NCBI GenBank assembly: GCA_026826555.1
Contig: JAKSZT010038599.1
Location: forward strand, 1,999,634-2,063,633
DNA: 64,000 bases
Origin: Tolypeutes matacus
Taxonomy: Eukaryota; Chordata; Mammalia; Cingulata; Chlamyphoridae
Direction: 5' to 3'
Shown: one piece after another, positions 1 through 11,739 of the stretch
How the letters are laid out: each line of letters opens with the position of its first letter
How positions within the stretch are numbered: the stretch's first letter is position 1
Position numbers and translations under genes: made by a program
Notes under the pieces: model-generated
The model's input: the letters and a program-made list of their open reading frames with translations, nothing else
The model's database searches: none
Told to the model about the DNA's origin: nothing

Positions 1-289
1 GAAGATGATCTATTTACAAAGAAACAAGAATCAGGCTGACATTAAATTTTTAAACAATAACATTGGATGAAAATGAAGTAATGCATTAACATGCAGAGAG
101 AAAATGAATGTAAATGTAAACTTCATGTAAAGTTTCAGATTCTGCTAGGATGTCATTGAAAATTTAAGGCATAATATAAATAATGTCAGAACTATAAACT
201 AATGTTGGTTTGCCCTAAATAGATCCAAATGGAATACATTTGCATAAGAAGTACTTAAGTAATAATATTACCACAAAAATCAGAAAATA

Positions 290-2150
290 CTGCAAGAGCT
301 ATGGAAAATAAAAGCTTAGAAACATACATAAAATATTAACAAACACACACATGTATCGTTCAGATATGACTATTCCAAGAATGTGAAGGTGATTCAATAT
401 CAGGAAATCTAGCAAGGTAATTCTCATTATTAAAACAATGAGGAAAAAAAATGATAATATAAATGCCAGAAAATATCATTCAGTGTATTTTAACTTAGGT
501 ATGAACATTTGGGCAAGTTAAGAATAAAATTGATATTTCTTAATTTAACACATTTCATATACAAAAAGTCTATAACAAATGTTACTTTATAGAAAATATT
601 AGTTATATTCCCTTTAAGATGGGAAGACAAAAATGTTTTCCAACACCATAACTCTTTAACATAGTACTGACTATATTACTAATGTTAGAAGAGAAACAAA
701 ACATATTAGGATTAGAATGACAAAGACAAAAGTATCATCATTTGCAGACTATATTCATTTACCTAGAATAAAGTGGAATCAAGATGCAATTAAAACTAAT
801 AAAGACTTAGCAAAGCTTTTGGAAATAAGCGCAGTTTGTCAAAAAAAAAAAAGAAATGAAAAAGTAATTAAAGAAAGAAAGAAAAAGAAAGGAAGAAAGG
901 AAGGAAGGGAGGAAGGGAGGGAGGGAGGGAGGGAGGGAAAGTGGGAGGGAGGGAGGAACAAACAATGAAAGAAAGAAAGAAAGAGAAAGAAAGGAGAAAG
1001 AAATAAAGAGAGATATATACAGAGAGAGAAAGGAAGGAAGGAAGGAAGGAAGGAAGGAAGGAAGGAAGGAAGGAAGGAAGGAAGGGAGGAAGGAAGGAAG
1101 GGAGGGAGGGAGGGAGGGAGGGAGGGAAAGAAAGAAAGAAAGAAAAAGAATTTCCCTACATAGGCAATGCCTAAATAGTCAATATCATAATATTCAATAT
1201 AATAATATAAAAGATCATATTGTCAGTAGTAACAAGATGTTATACAGGACATAGGCTTTGATCTGAATAAAAAGAAAGACTCTTCATATCCTTGGATAGA
1301 ACAGTTGAAAATTATAAACATGTCAATTCTCATCTAATCAATTTAAAAATAAAATACTAATGAAAATTCCAGTTTTTTGTTAAGGAATTCCATAAACAAC
1401 TTCTAAAATATATATGGAAGAATTTCTTTAAGATATATATGGGGTCTTTATATTAGATATTGTTATGTTATAAATTCATACTAAAAAAAGAAGGTATCAG
1501 TGAAACAACAAATAAATGGATCAATAAAATAGAACAGAGAATAGTGAGAGAAGCATAAAAATAAAGGAATTTGGCATATGACAAAAATGGCATTAGAAAT
1601 TAATTAGGAAAAGTCAAAATGTTTACATATGGTGATGGATCAGCTCATCATATAGATGAAAAAAATCTAGCTTCATGCTTACTCAACATCAAATCTAGCA
1701 GTATTTGGATTATGTGCAAGCTTTAATACATCTAGTATTTTATACCAACAGTGGCTCTTCAAATTTGTTAAGGCACATTAAACTTTTTGAATAAGTTTTA
1801 AAGTTTCATAATGTGCCATAACGCAGATACTAATTTTCTTTACAGTTATTTCATATGTTTAGCAGGAAAAAAATTAAAATTATTCCTTTGGTCATTGATA
1901 TCATATGTCTGAAAATTATGTAAGAAGAAATGGGTAGGCATCACTAAACAAATGCATCAGAATAATGAATGATTTTCAATAATTGATAGAATACGAATTA
2001 TAAAACTAAAATGCGAAAGAATGCTGGCCTAGGATTTGAAAGATCAATGAAACATAAATGTAATATAAATTCACAAATGATCAATAGAGCCTCACTAAAT
2101 CTAGTTTGGAAAGGACTAATTGTTTAATAAAGTATTTTAAAGAAAGTAGT
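290..2150 (+). mobile_element. old L1 ORF2 3' part (L1M-like), degenerate
   Basis: The stretch follows the familiar order of an L1 ORF2 from the reverse transcriptase region to the C-terminal part. Near 380-480 it resembles the segment before RT motif A. Around 690-830 there is a remnant of the region that contains the catalytic FADD box; 'tttgcagac' survives but the following codons do not. From 1280 to 1700 come the segments 'cttggatagaacag' and 'atggatcaataaaatagaac', typical of the ORF2 C-terminal half. All frames are broken by stops. A GA-rich microsatellite splits the copy. The divergence suggests an insertion predating placental radiation. Subfamily not determined; ends approximate. 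Confidence 0.75.
839..1147. repeat. GA-rich compound microsatellite (GAAA/GGAA/GGGA)n
   Basis: About 300 bp of almost pure purine on the + strand: an A-run, then GAAA units, GGAA and GGGA units, a short interruption near 1010-1023 (atatatac), a long GGAA run at about 1032-1090, GGGA units, and GAAA units again. The symmetric A-rich to G-rich to A-rich arrangement suggests growth from an A-rich stretch inside the old L1. Such purine tracts can form triplex DNA and vary in length. Confidence 0.95.
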
Positions 2151-2159
2151 TAGCTATTT

Positions 2160-2570
2160 AGAGTAAAACAAGGTTTGATCCTTCAACTTGTTTCTTAGAC
2201 TTTGCCTGGATCAGCTCTGCTCTCATTGTGTGGACTGCCTGCAGGAGTCCACTTAACTACTCTGGCACACATATTAACAGAGAAATTGAAGGGAATGACC
2301 TTTATCCAATGGGGGTGGAGGGCAAGAGTCAGTGGACATCTTTCTTGTTCCAGAGAGAAAATTCTGAGATGTATTTTGTATAGTAGGTTTGAGACTCAGT
2401 TGCCCACAACTTAATCCTGCAATCTTAGGTTGGATTTTACTTTCTTACATACTTATGTCTTCTCTGTTCCCTCCACCACCATGTGCATACTTACCAAATA
2501 ACTATTTGGGTTCTGTGTGCAAGTAACGATTTGGAGAAAAACTCAAGTTATAGAAGTAGATGAAATGAAA
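2160..2570. other. intergenic, no assigned feature
   Basis: Unique-looking sequence with somewhat higher GC around 2190-2330. A 70-codon open frame at 2202-2414 shows no recognisable domain and I treat it as chance. Confidence 0.5.
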
Positions 2571-3335
2571 GTTGTTTTGAATTGACAGGGCTGCTATGGC
2601 AAATACCAAACACTGGTTGTCTTAAACAAGAGGAATTTACTGGCTCACAGTTTTGGAGGCTAGAAAATCCAAAATTGAGGTATTGGCAAAGCCATGCTTT
2701 CTCCAAAGTCTATATCATTGTGGATACAGCAATCTTCCATCATGTGGTCACCTCACTCTCTAATTTCTCTTACTCTGGCTTCTACTTCAAGTTCAATTTC
2801 CTTTGCTTTTTTAAAATTTTATTTTACTTTATTTTATTTTTTAAAAGATACTTAGATTATACAAATGTCACATAAAATATATAGGGGATTCCCATATGTC
2901 CCGCTCCCCATACCTCCTACATTTTTCCACATGGACAACATCCTCTATTAGTGAAGTACATTCATTGCAATTGGTGAACACATTTTGGAGCATTGCCACT
3001 AAGCATGAATTAAAGTTTACATTGTAGTATATACTCTCTCCCACCCAATTCTGTTGGTTATGGCAAGATTTATAATGGCCTGTATCTGTCATTGCAATGT
3101 CATTCAGGACAATTCCCAAGTCCCAAAAATGCCCCTGTATTTAATTTCCTTTGCTTTTAAGAAGGACTTCAGCCATATTGGATAGGTACAAGCTTCTTTC
3201 AATCTGGACACATCTTAACTAATAATAGCATCTTCAAATTGCTTCTTTACAAATGGGCTCACACCCACAGGACTAGGGATTAGGAGTTGAACATGTCTTT
3301 TGTAGGGGCATGATGCAGTACCCAACAGAAATCCT
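2571..3335 (-). mobile_element. MaLR-type LTR, solo, interrupted
   Basis: On the + strand this reads as the reverse of a mammalian MaLR LTR: 'gggctgctatggcaaatacc', then 'ctggctcacagttttggagg', and at the far end the segment around 'gggctcacacccacagg'. The same block recurs in either orientation at 59.0 kb, 25.75 kb, 20.3 kb, 10.5 kb and 7.6 kb. MaLR LTRs belong to the ERVL-related non-autonomous elements. No internal region is attached, so it is a solo LTR. It is split by a 332-bp retroposon insertion at 2811-3142. Confidence 0.75.
2811..3142 (-). mobile_element. family B retroposon, 5'-truncated, with 16-bp target duplication
   Basis: Inserted in the MaLR LTR. The 16-bp sequence aatttcctttgctttt occurs perfectly at 2795-2810 and 3143-3158. 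The element starts with a T-rich tract (poly(A) of the minus strand), followed by the reverse of the 3' end seen in forward copies at 22.6 kb and 58.0 kb (ending ...ggaatcccctata and a short A tail). The target duplication and tail are the signature of L1-mediated target-primed reverse transcription. No coding capacity. Confidence 0.85.
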
Positions 3336-3640
3336 GGGTGGGACTTGTAGGAAAGCTTTTGTAAAAACTACAGACTTGCTTGACATGCCCTTATGCCTTT
3401 TCTTTCTTCCCCTTTTCTAGACGATGGATGTGATGCTTTTAGGGCCAAGCAGCCATCTTAAAAATATAAGATATGACAAAAAGACAAAATCCCATTTTAA
3501 GCCTGGGGGAGTGCAAAAATGAAAAGAACCTGTCTTTATGATATCATTCTCAAGCCACTCTTATTTAAGTTCCTGTAGTAGTGCTTGCCATTATTTATAA
3601 GCCAAAGAATGACCGTGTACTATGGCTTGTCATTATTTAT
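3336..3640 (+). mobile_element. possible ancient LTR/MER-type fragment
   Basis: Contains 'cttttctagacgatggatgtgatg' split around a pattern ending 'agcagccatctt', which I associate with old mammalian LTR/MER consensus sequences. A stretch resembling a splice acceptor (pyrimidines then CTAG near 3420) is part of that consensus, not a host exon. Family not assigned. Confidence 0.4.
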
Positions 3641-3899
3641 AGGCAGAAATGTCCTTGACTAATCTTCTACAGAACTGTACATTCAGTAGACCCCAATTTG
3701 TAAATGAGAGCATTACCTAGCTGCAGAAGAATATTCAGGAGACTTTAATTATAGCCTGATTGGTGGGATTACAAGACATTTTCATTTTCTTTTTTACAAC
3801 TTTCTGACTTTTTAACATTTCTAAAATCCATTTTTATTTTAAATAAAGGTAAGTTAAAATTAAAAGGAAATGTTTTCTCATTTTGTCTTTTTTCCTTTT

Positions 3900-4115
3900 A
3901 TATGTATATATATTATTTTAAAATGAGATTTAAATTATATAAATGTTACTTCAAAATATAGGGGATTCCCATACACCCCACCCCTTCCCCATCCCACATT
4001 TTTCCCCATTAACAACATCTTTCATTAGTGTGGTGTATTTGTTAAAATTAATGAACACATATTAAAGCATTGCTACTAACCATGGTCTCTAATTTATTTT
4101 ACAGTTTAAACTTTG
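3900..4115 (-). mobile_element. family B / L1-type 3' end fragment
   Basis: Reads as the reverse of the family B 3' terminus: 'aggggattcccatacacccc', 'ttagtgtggtgtatttgtta', 'attgctactaaccatgg'. It closely parallels 2870-3010 and 26510-26620. Only the last 200 bp is present, as expected for strong 5' truncation. Confidence 0.7.
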
Positions 4116-4549
4116 AAGTGCACAAAAATTAAAAGAAATTTAAACAGAAATTAAAGACTTAAAAAAATTAGCTAGAAAAATTTATAATATTTAATAAAAT
4201 GAATTAATTTAATTAATTCATAAAAAAAGAATGAATTAATTTACAATATTTATGAACTGTCATATTACCAGGGTGATTAATAAAATAAAATGTTTTTCAA
4301 ACTGGGTAAATAAAATTGTCTTTCATAGCAGCAATTTCTATAAAAGATAACTGATAACTCAGTGTCAGATAATCTGGGAGCAAGACAAAACCTAGTATAT
4401 CTAGCTTTTGTATAAAAGGAATCATATCAAGGAATCAGGGTTATAACAAAGACCTAAAAGTAGGAACTGCAACTATAGATGCAGCTTCATCACCACCCCT
4501 TCATTACCTCCTATCTCCCCGTCCTATTCAAACAATTACATTTTCAGGG

Positions 4550-5150
4550 TTGGGAAGTTGTGAATTGCTGCCTACTCGGCAAAGCTTTTTTATTACACCA
4601 AAAGGAAAAATTCTTTACCCCTTAGTATACCCCAATTTTTGACCCTTAGACTTGATAAAGTGTATTCTTTGCCATTGCTGCAAAACTATTACATTACTGT
4701 TAACTATGGTCCCTAAGTTACATTAGCTGTAATTTTCCCATGTATCACCATATTCTTATATTTATACTATTAACCACGATCTTCATCCACCACCAAAATC
4801 ATTATGTTATACAATCCCGAGATTATCCTCTAACTGCCTTTCAATTGACATTTACATCCCTTGACTACCCCGTTCAGTCACACTCACATTTATAAATCAG
4901 CAGTGTTAGTTATTGTCATTATGTATTACCATCAACTCTATTGGTTTCCACACTTTTACATAAACCTTATTAAAAATTCTATGTACAGTAAGAATCAGTT
5001 CCTATTCTGAACCTAAATTTTACCTCAACCTATATATTTTCAATGCATTCTCTAAATAGGTTTGAGAAGTATATGGTCTGAATCCCAAGATACAACATCT
5101 ACTAGTAAAATTAAACATCTTAAATTTCATATGACAAATATTTCCAATTT
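4550..5150 (-). mobile_element. L1 3' UTR fragment, minus strand
   Basis: Corresponds block by block to 24.84-25.15 kb: 'cccaatttttgacccttaga', 'gccattgctgcaaaactatt', 'tgtaattttcccatgtatca', 'cttcatccaccaccaaaatc'. Both look like the reverse of a xenarthran-type L1 3' UTR. No ORF2 sequence is attached. Confidence 0.6.
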
Positions 5151-5369
5151 TATCCAGGGAATAAGAGAGATCTTCATTATCCCCATTTCTACACAGTTAT
5201 TTCCATATATTAAGTACCTTTGGAGCAAAGGACTAACTTAGTAGTCCTGAGTTTCCCGAATCCTGCCCATTCCAAAGAAAGATTTGGCTCACTGCTGGAA
5301 AATGACCTTTCAGTTGTTGAAATGTAATGCCTAATAACAGGGTCTTTGTTTACCTGGGACTGTGGATCA

Positions 5370-5840
5370 TGTGAGATAAATTATTCTAATTATTGATTTA
5401 TGGTGCAGGCCTTGGGTCCACAGCATCAGTTTGATCTCTGATGGGGCAGGAGACAGAATAACTAAGGTCGGACGGTCATGCTTATGTGACTGCCTCCCAA
5501 TAACATTCCAGATACCAAGGCTCAGGGGAGTTTTCCTGGTTGAGAATACTTTGTGCATGTTATTACACATAATTATGGGTAGAATTAAGTACTTTTCATA
5601 ACGTTCTACTGGGAGAGAACACTGACAGCTGGCTCCTGGACTCTGCCTATGCACCTTTTACCTTTGCTGTTGCTAACGTATCCTTTCACTGTAGTTTAAA
5701 AAATTAAAATAAACTTAATAATGAATATAACAGCTTTTCTAAGTTCTGTAAGTCCTTCTGGAAAATCACTGAACCTGATGGTGATTTTGGTCATTCCCAA
5801 CAATAGTGCTGTCACTTTAAAGGCATACTTTCAGATAACA
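5370..5840 (+). mobile_element. ERVL-like LTR, family unassigned
   Basis: The segment has LTR-like composition and order: 'ctctgatggggcaggagaca', 'aacattccagataccaaggc', 'gagaacactgacagctggct', then a poly(A)-signal-like region near 5700 and 'gtccttctggaaaatcactg' at the 3' side. I recognise this as a repeated mammalian consensus but cannot assign the family. A 95-codon frame on the minus strand inside it is incidental. Confidence 0.5.
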
Positions 5841-6064
5841 ATTTCTGTATTTCTCAAAACTCTTTCAGTTTTCAGTGATGAAAACTAACACAATGATACT
5901 TAAATAATAAAATTTAGAAATCGACCCTGGGAAATCCAATGCTGTGAATGACTTCAGGCACAAATAGATCAAGTGTCTTAAAAGATCCATTTCCGCATCC
6001 TGTCTCTGCTGTTGCTTGCTTATGCATATTGATTTTGTTTTAAAACTTTCCTTCCTTCTTGCAG

Positions 6065-6171
6065 CTAGGCAAGAAGGCCAACAGAAGCTCCATGCAAATG
6101 TTGGTTCTTATTTTGCTGACTATGAAGATGATAGGGTGTCTTTTCCACCAACTCCACTCAAAACAACTCAG
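6065..6171 (+). CDS. candidate internal coding exon of an unidentified gene
   Basis: A 107-bp segment is preceded by a good acceptor (pyrimidine-rich run 'ctttccttccttcttgcag') and followed by a strong donor CAG|gtaaga at 6169-6177. One frame is open throughout: two bases complete a split codon, then 35 codons end exactly at a codon boundary. It starts RQEGQQKLHANV and contains ADYEDDRVSFPPTP. One of the other frames has a stop at its first full codon. The acidic DYEDD followed by a Pro-rich SFPPTPLK looks like a linker or cytoplasmic-tail segment. I do not recognise the protein. There are no other exons of this frame nearby, so introns would be long. It could be a chance frame with cryptic splice sites, but the paired signals and codon-phase fit favour a real exon. 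Confidence 0.55.
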
Positions 6172-7585
6172 GTAAGATTCTGAATGTTCCACCTTGTGTC
6201 ACAAGTAGAACTTGCCCCAATAGCTATTCTTAATATGTCTTAGGAATAATCTCATTGGCCCATTCTGTGGATATACTTATATGTCAAACCTGGATTCTAA
6301 GCTCACCTCTTTGTTGAGATTTAGGATACTCTGATTGATGTCTCTATCTATATTGAATGTGGGGGTCTTCTCAAACAAATAAAACAAACAAAAAAACCCA
6401 AGATCAAGGGAGGTGTAGTAAAGCTTCAAGTAGGCAGAAATTATGGCCTAGTTTACTAATACCACTGACCGACTGTTTGCAACAATTATTGTCACATATA
6501 GTGATGCAATTAACTCACAATAACTAGATTTCAATGATCTGATATTCACAGGTTTGCTATCATAAATTCAACTGAATTTATTACTATATTTAAAAAGAAG
6601 TAAAATAGCAAAAACTTTTACAAATAAAACAATAATAAAGATGCAGTGTTGTCAGATGCAGAGTGGCAAACTGGGAAGAACAATGCCCTGGAAATTATTT
6701 TTACCCTAGTTTTAAACCTTGACTCAGTTACTTACAATCTTGATGGATTTGGATACTTATAATCCCTCTAGAGATAATTTTCTAACTGGTCATTGGGAAA
6801 AATAATATATATTTAAAGTATTGCATATTTGGTTGAAATGTTTTTATAATGTCTACAGACCATAAAAATATTTAATTTACATTTAGTTGAAACATGATGA
6901 CTACTACAATTTAGCAGCAAGTATTTAAATGTTGATAAGGTGTAATATTCTTATTTTATTAAATAGTGTTTAAGGTATTATATCAGATTTATGTGACAAA
7001 GTTTTCTTCTGTGAGTTTTCTTTATTTTCTTATCATTCTATTTCCTTTCAAGTACCCTAAGCAACATAGAAGTGGTATTTAAAATTCCAAAATTGACCTA
7101 AGTATGGAACAGCAAATATAAATGTATTGTAAAGCAAGCTTTTCACTTCCTGAAAATGAGGTAAGTCCTGGGCTGAAGAGGTAAAAAAAACAATCCCAAC
7201 TCATGAGTAGAGAAAGAAGGACTATGTATCTGTAGGACGATGGAACAGAGTAGAGGTGAGTAGAATCGACTAACTGTTAAACTATTTTGGTTATATGTCC
7301 TCTCTCCACCCATAGGCCTATCACCAATTATCCTTGACTGTTATTAACACTTCTAAACAATATATTGAGAGGAAGGATGCAATTGTAGGAATATTGATTC
7401 CTCTGTTCAGAATGGAATTGAAATGATCCTGTTGCTACTTTGCTTTTGACATGTGGGCTACTAAGGCCTACTATGAGCCATATACAATTGAGATTGTTGT
7501 TTCATTGTTTATTTAACATTTTCACTAATTTTGACTGCTTGTCCCCTAGTCAAAGTGCTAAAACCATGACAATCAGAAACTCTTA
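6172..7585 (+). other. intron or intergenic, with a possible MIR fragment at 6650-6790
   Basis: AT-rich unique sequence following the candidate exon donor. Around 6650-6790 the pattern 'gactcagttacttac' preceded by 'aatgccctgg' weakly resembles a MIR core. Nothing else is supported. Confidence 0.35.
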
Positions 7586-7589
7586 ATTA

Positions 7590-8595
7590 TAAAGCTGTGA
7601 AAAGGTACCACACACTGGGTGGCTTAAGGCAACAAAAATTTATTATCTCACAGTTCTGAAGGGTAGAAGTACAAAACCAAGTTGCTGGTAGGGCCATGCT
7701 TTCTCTGAAGTCTGTAGAGAGGAATCTGTTGCACCATTTACTACTGTTTTACGAAAGTGACGAGCTGACAATCAATGAGATTCTCTGCCTCTCTTATCGT
7801 GTGGTATTCTCTGTCTGTCTGTGTTCAAATGTTCTCTTCTTATAAATGCACCAGCTATATATAGGATTAACACCTGTAGCCATTGGGCAATTTGATGTAA
7901 TTTTGAATTCCAAAAATATATATTGGATTATGCTTGTAAACTGGTCTGCTAATCTGGGCATGATCATGTTATGATTAGGGTGTTAACTGGGCCACGTCAG
8001 TAGGGCATTGAGCCCCACCCCTTGGTGAGTGGGGAATAAAATATAAAAGGCATGGCAAAGAGAAGTTTTGATGTTGGAGTTCTGTTGAGAAAAGAAAGAA
8101 GGCCCTGGGATAGAGATGAGCCATTTGTCTGAGAGTTCACAACTGGCCTGTGGAGAGAAGCAAAGCCTAGAAAGCCTCATAGTCTACAGCTGACCTTGTG
8201 GAGGAAACAGAATTGCTAAGCCCAAAGAGAAACGCAGCCCCGGGAAGAGAGGAACCCAAGAAGCCTGAACCCTGGCAAACGTTGGCAGCTGTCTTGCTCC
8301 AGCACGTGGCAATGAACTTTGGTAAGGGAAGAAACTTACGCTTTATGGCCTGGTAACTGTGGACTTCTACTGCAAATAAATACTCTTTATAAAGACCAAC
8401 CAATTTCTGGTATTTTGCATCAGCACCCCTTTGGCTGACTAATACAAGACCCCAACTTAATCTAGTTTAGTCTCATCTTAACTAGTAACATCTTCAAAGA
8501 ACCCATTTGAAAAAGGTTCAAATGTAAATTCTAACTGGGGGTTAGTATTTAAACACATCTTTTTGAGTGACACAGTTCAACTCATAAGAATGAGC
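7590..8595 (-). mobile_element. MaLR-type LTR, minus strand, interrupted by a second LTR
   Basis: Starts with the reverse end of a MaLR LTR ('ccacacactgggtggcttaa', 'tttattatctcacagttctg'), breaks at 7874, and resumes at about 8452 ('cttaatctagtttagtctca', 'cttaactagtaacatcttca'). The two halves flank the LTR at 7875-8446, so this element is the older of the pair. Confidence 0.7.
7875..8446 (+). mobile_element. solo LTR (LTR-X), ERVL/MaLR-like, 572 bp
   Basis: Begins TGTAGCC and ends ...GGCTGACTAATACA, i.e. TG...CA termini. A 5-bp flank acacc (7870-7874) versus agacc (8447-8451) is a near-perfect target duplication, as expected for ERVL-type integrase. Internally it has a TATA-like box (aaatataaaagg, about 8038-8049), a segment 'cttgctccagcacgtggcaa', and a poly(A) signal AATAAA near 8376. 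Two further + strand copies are at 20842-21454 and 22873-23499. Two minus-strand frames of 65 and 78 codons are antisense chance frames. Confidence 0.85.
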
Positions 8596-8599
8596 ATAA

Positions 8600-10480
8600 G
8601 AAATGCTTCACTAAACAAATAAGTAAAGTAAGACAGGAGGATTTTATATGATAGTGCTTTAGATATTAATATGCAATATCTTCCTTCATCGGTGTAGAAA
8701 TTATCTATTTTGAAACCATTATACTCATTTCTTTAGTTTGGAGAATGGGTTTTAACAAAAAAATTGTCCTATGTGATGGTGGCATATCTTGGAATAAAAA
8801 GCCTAATTCAATATTCCATAATTTCTTGGATATAGCATGTAATATGCATATGCTATGATATATTAATAAATATTGTTCATGATAAGCTTATGTTTAATTT
8901 ATATAGTTTAATAATGTTTTTAGAATTACAGAGGATTTGAAGAATCTATACCGTTTGAGTACTTTTGCAACAAATATGCTAGGCTTAAAATATTAATGAA
9001 AAAAGAAAAGTAATTTACATTTGGCTGATTAGTAAAATACCTTCAGTTCACTACCAATTATTAATCATAAGGGTTATTTTAAGTGGTAAGTTTACAAAAT
9101 ATTTGAAAAGAGTTTAATCAGTGAACTATGATTTCAAGAGAGTGGTTTGTAGTAATTAATGAAATATGATGGGCTTATAAAGAAATGCATTACTTGAAGT
9201 TAAAAGCTGCCATAATTAAGTGATGGTCATTTGTAATCTGTAATTAGCCGTACTGTAATTTTTCTTGCCTTTGTTGTCTTTCCTTGTACGATCATTAAGA
9301 ATTTCTGTGAATGTCTTTATGTTCAATTTATTTCACAAGTTTGCTCACTAAACAAAACCCAAAAAAGAAGTGCAACTTCATATCCGGAGCTCCAGACATA
9401 AGCAATAAATTCATAAATAATTCAAAAGTCCTCTACTCCACAAGATCACCCTTAAGCTAATGATTTAAATGATGAACAGAGAAAGATCACATCATCTGTT
9501 CTTTAAAAGAATACAACTCAGAAAACTTCCCAGTGTTAATATTTGCATGATAATGTCATTATATTACTCTACTCAATTTTAAAAATATCAATAAATTTCA
9601 AATTTTAACAGCAACTATCTAATTTTCCCCAAATTTAGAGTGCTATTTTTAAACTATAAAAACCCACAAAAACATATTTTAAGTATAAGGAGCAGAAATA
9701 AATGTATTGAGAATGCCTCTTAGTTTGAGTGTCTTTGTAATGTTTTATAAATTTCTGATTACAGTGGATTTATTCTTCATTAAATATTTTAAAATTTATA
9801 CTTAAATGCTTTAAATTATTAATTTCTAAATATTGATGCTACCTTATCTCTTGGTAAGCAAATTGATAAGTAGGATTTGAATTAAGAAAGTGGCAGTCTG
9901 GATGCTAAAAGAAAATATGTGATTTAAAAATATGCTTAAAAAGGAGGAAGAAGGAGCAGGAGTAGGAGCTGGAGGTGGAGGGAGAGACAGAGGAAGGAAT
10001 AAAGGCAAAAATCTAAGAAGATAGTAATGTAGACTATGTCAATAACTAAAATTGATACTCCTAAAGGGGGGAAAAAGCTTGAAAGAGTTAGGAGAATTAA
10101 GGAAATTGTCTCTAACTGCGCACTTAAGTGTAAAACTAGTCTTCCCTATTGAACATACTCAAATTCTAGCACTTTAACTATGCAAGTTGAATTCCTCCAA
10201 GTTTCCCCTAATAGCATTTACAGGTTGGACACTTGTACAGTGAGGATCATTACATGATGCCAGTATATTTTTGGGTTTTAGTACTTTCCATGATACAATG
10301 TCAAACAAACAAAAAAAGAGTGAAACCTTATTTCCAATTGTAAATGTTTCCATTCTCAGTTTACTAAAGAAAAAACATGTAACTATTATTATAAAGGCAG
10401 CATTAATTTGCCCTCTGCTCATTTATTACAGGTTCTCACAGTCCCTTTTCTCTAATTTTTCTCAGAGATTTGTGCCTTAG
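8600..10480. other. unique AT-rich intergenic DNA; possible conserved noncoding block at 9020-9330
   Basis: No repeat or gene is recognised. The block at 9020-9330 is rich in homeodomain-type TAATTA/ATTAAT words ('accaattattaatcataa', 'agtaattaatgaaa', 'cataattaagtgatgg', 'ctgtaattagcc') and lacks repeat signatures, a composition typical of developmental enhancers. Small open frames at 10174-10422 and 10271-10480 overlap on opposite strands and look random. Confidence 0.3.
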
Positions 10481-10483
10481 TTT

Positions 10484-10870
10484 TTCAGTTGGTATGACAA
10501 ATACCACACAATGGATTGGCTTACACAACAGAAATTTTTTGGCTTACAGTTTCAGAAGCTATAAGGCTTAACTTCCTCCTGGGGACAGTAGCATTCTGGC
10601 TAACATGCTGTCTTTGGGTTCCTTGGCTTTCCCATCAAGTGGCAATGTCCTCTCTTTTCTCTTCTAGGTTCCATTGACTTCTAGCTCCTGACTTTTCCTC
10701 ATGGATTTCTCTACAAGGCCTCCTGTAATAGGAGTCAGATACAGTTTGCCATACCTTAACTAAAAATAACATCTTCAAAAAGTCCTATTTGAAATGCACC
10801 TATACCCACAGAAATGGGTTATGATTAAGAACATGTTTTATTTTCCACTCTGGGGTACATAATTCAAATT
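10484..10870 (-). mobile_element. MaLR-type LTR, solo, minus strand
   Basis: Reverse orientation signature: 'tttttcagttggtatgacaa', 'ggcttacagtttcagaagct', 'gttccttggctttcccatca', 'taactaaaaataacatcttc', 'cacagaaatgggttatgatt', 'ctggggtacataattcaaa'. Same family group as 20284-21545 and 47882-50312. Confidence 0.75.
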
Positions 10871-11404
10871 CTTTACCAGAGTCTCCATTACTTTTCTAAA
10901 TCTATACCTTATTCTTCATTTTTTTCCTTTTAATGGAAATCTCTAGTTATCCTAATTTTATCTTCCTTTTATCTTTGCTCTTATTATTCAATATATTATT
11001 ATATTATTTTTTTCCTTTTCAGCCAAATGCATATTGTTTTTTTGAAAAATATGATATGCTGGTATTATATATTAGTAAGTGCTTATGAGGGGACAGTGTT
11101 AGAGATGTCAGTGGGCATATTAGACATATAAACTGTTGTTTTTACTTTTAAAAAGGCTGCAGATTAATTTGAGACATAAGTATCATTAAAATGAAAACTG
11201 AGACCAACACAAATGGGGTGATTTTAATAGTGGTTTTGTAAAATTCAGAATATAAGAAAGAATTCAGTTTTTCAGTTTAGTCTCCAAGACTGTGTAAAGG
11301 TTTTGCTTTTGTTTTTTGTTTAATAAGCTTGCAAAAAGCCTTGAAGTAACAAGGCATATATAGGGGGACTCAATTTTCAGGCTATTTAAGCTTATGAAGA
11401 GTGT

Positions 11405-11735
11405 ATCAATCAGAAAAGACTGTGCTGTATAAGGAACCCCTAAATCTCAGAACATTAAAACGGAAAGGTTGTTTTTTTGTTGTTGTTTCTTCTTGTTTAT
11501 GATAGTCATCGGTCAGTGTTGAGTGACATCTCTGCTGCATGTCACCTTCCCATTAGGACCAACCTGAGAGAATACTGCAGTCTAGATCATTGACAATCTC
11601 TTCACATAGAAAAAGAGATATGTCAAACTACCAGATGGTTCTTAAATCATCCGTCCAAAATGACACATTGACCAAAGCAAGTCCCATAGCATTCCCGGCA
11701 CCAATGGGATAGGAATGTATATTCTTCCTGGTACT
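11405..11735 (-). mobile_element. ancient LTR/MER-type fragment, family unassigned
   Basis: 'gtgctgtataaggaacccct' with 'aaatctcagaacattaaaac' followed downstream by 'ccaaagcaagtcccatagca' resembles an old mammalian repeat in which a 'needs-to-be-wetted' T-rich middle separates these blocks. Highly diverged; orientation tentative. Confidence 0.35.
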
Positions 11736-11739
11736 AGTC

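Noticed and set aside
717..968. 83-codon Lys/Glu/Gly/Arg-rich frame
   Set aside because: It is translation of the GA-rich microsatellite plus an L1 remnant.
3400..3480. Splice-acceptor-like 'ccccttttctag' followed by a short open stretch
   Set aside because: No matching donor with an open frame; the segment fits an old repeat consensus better.
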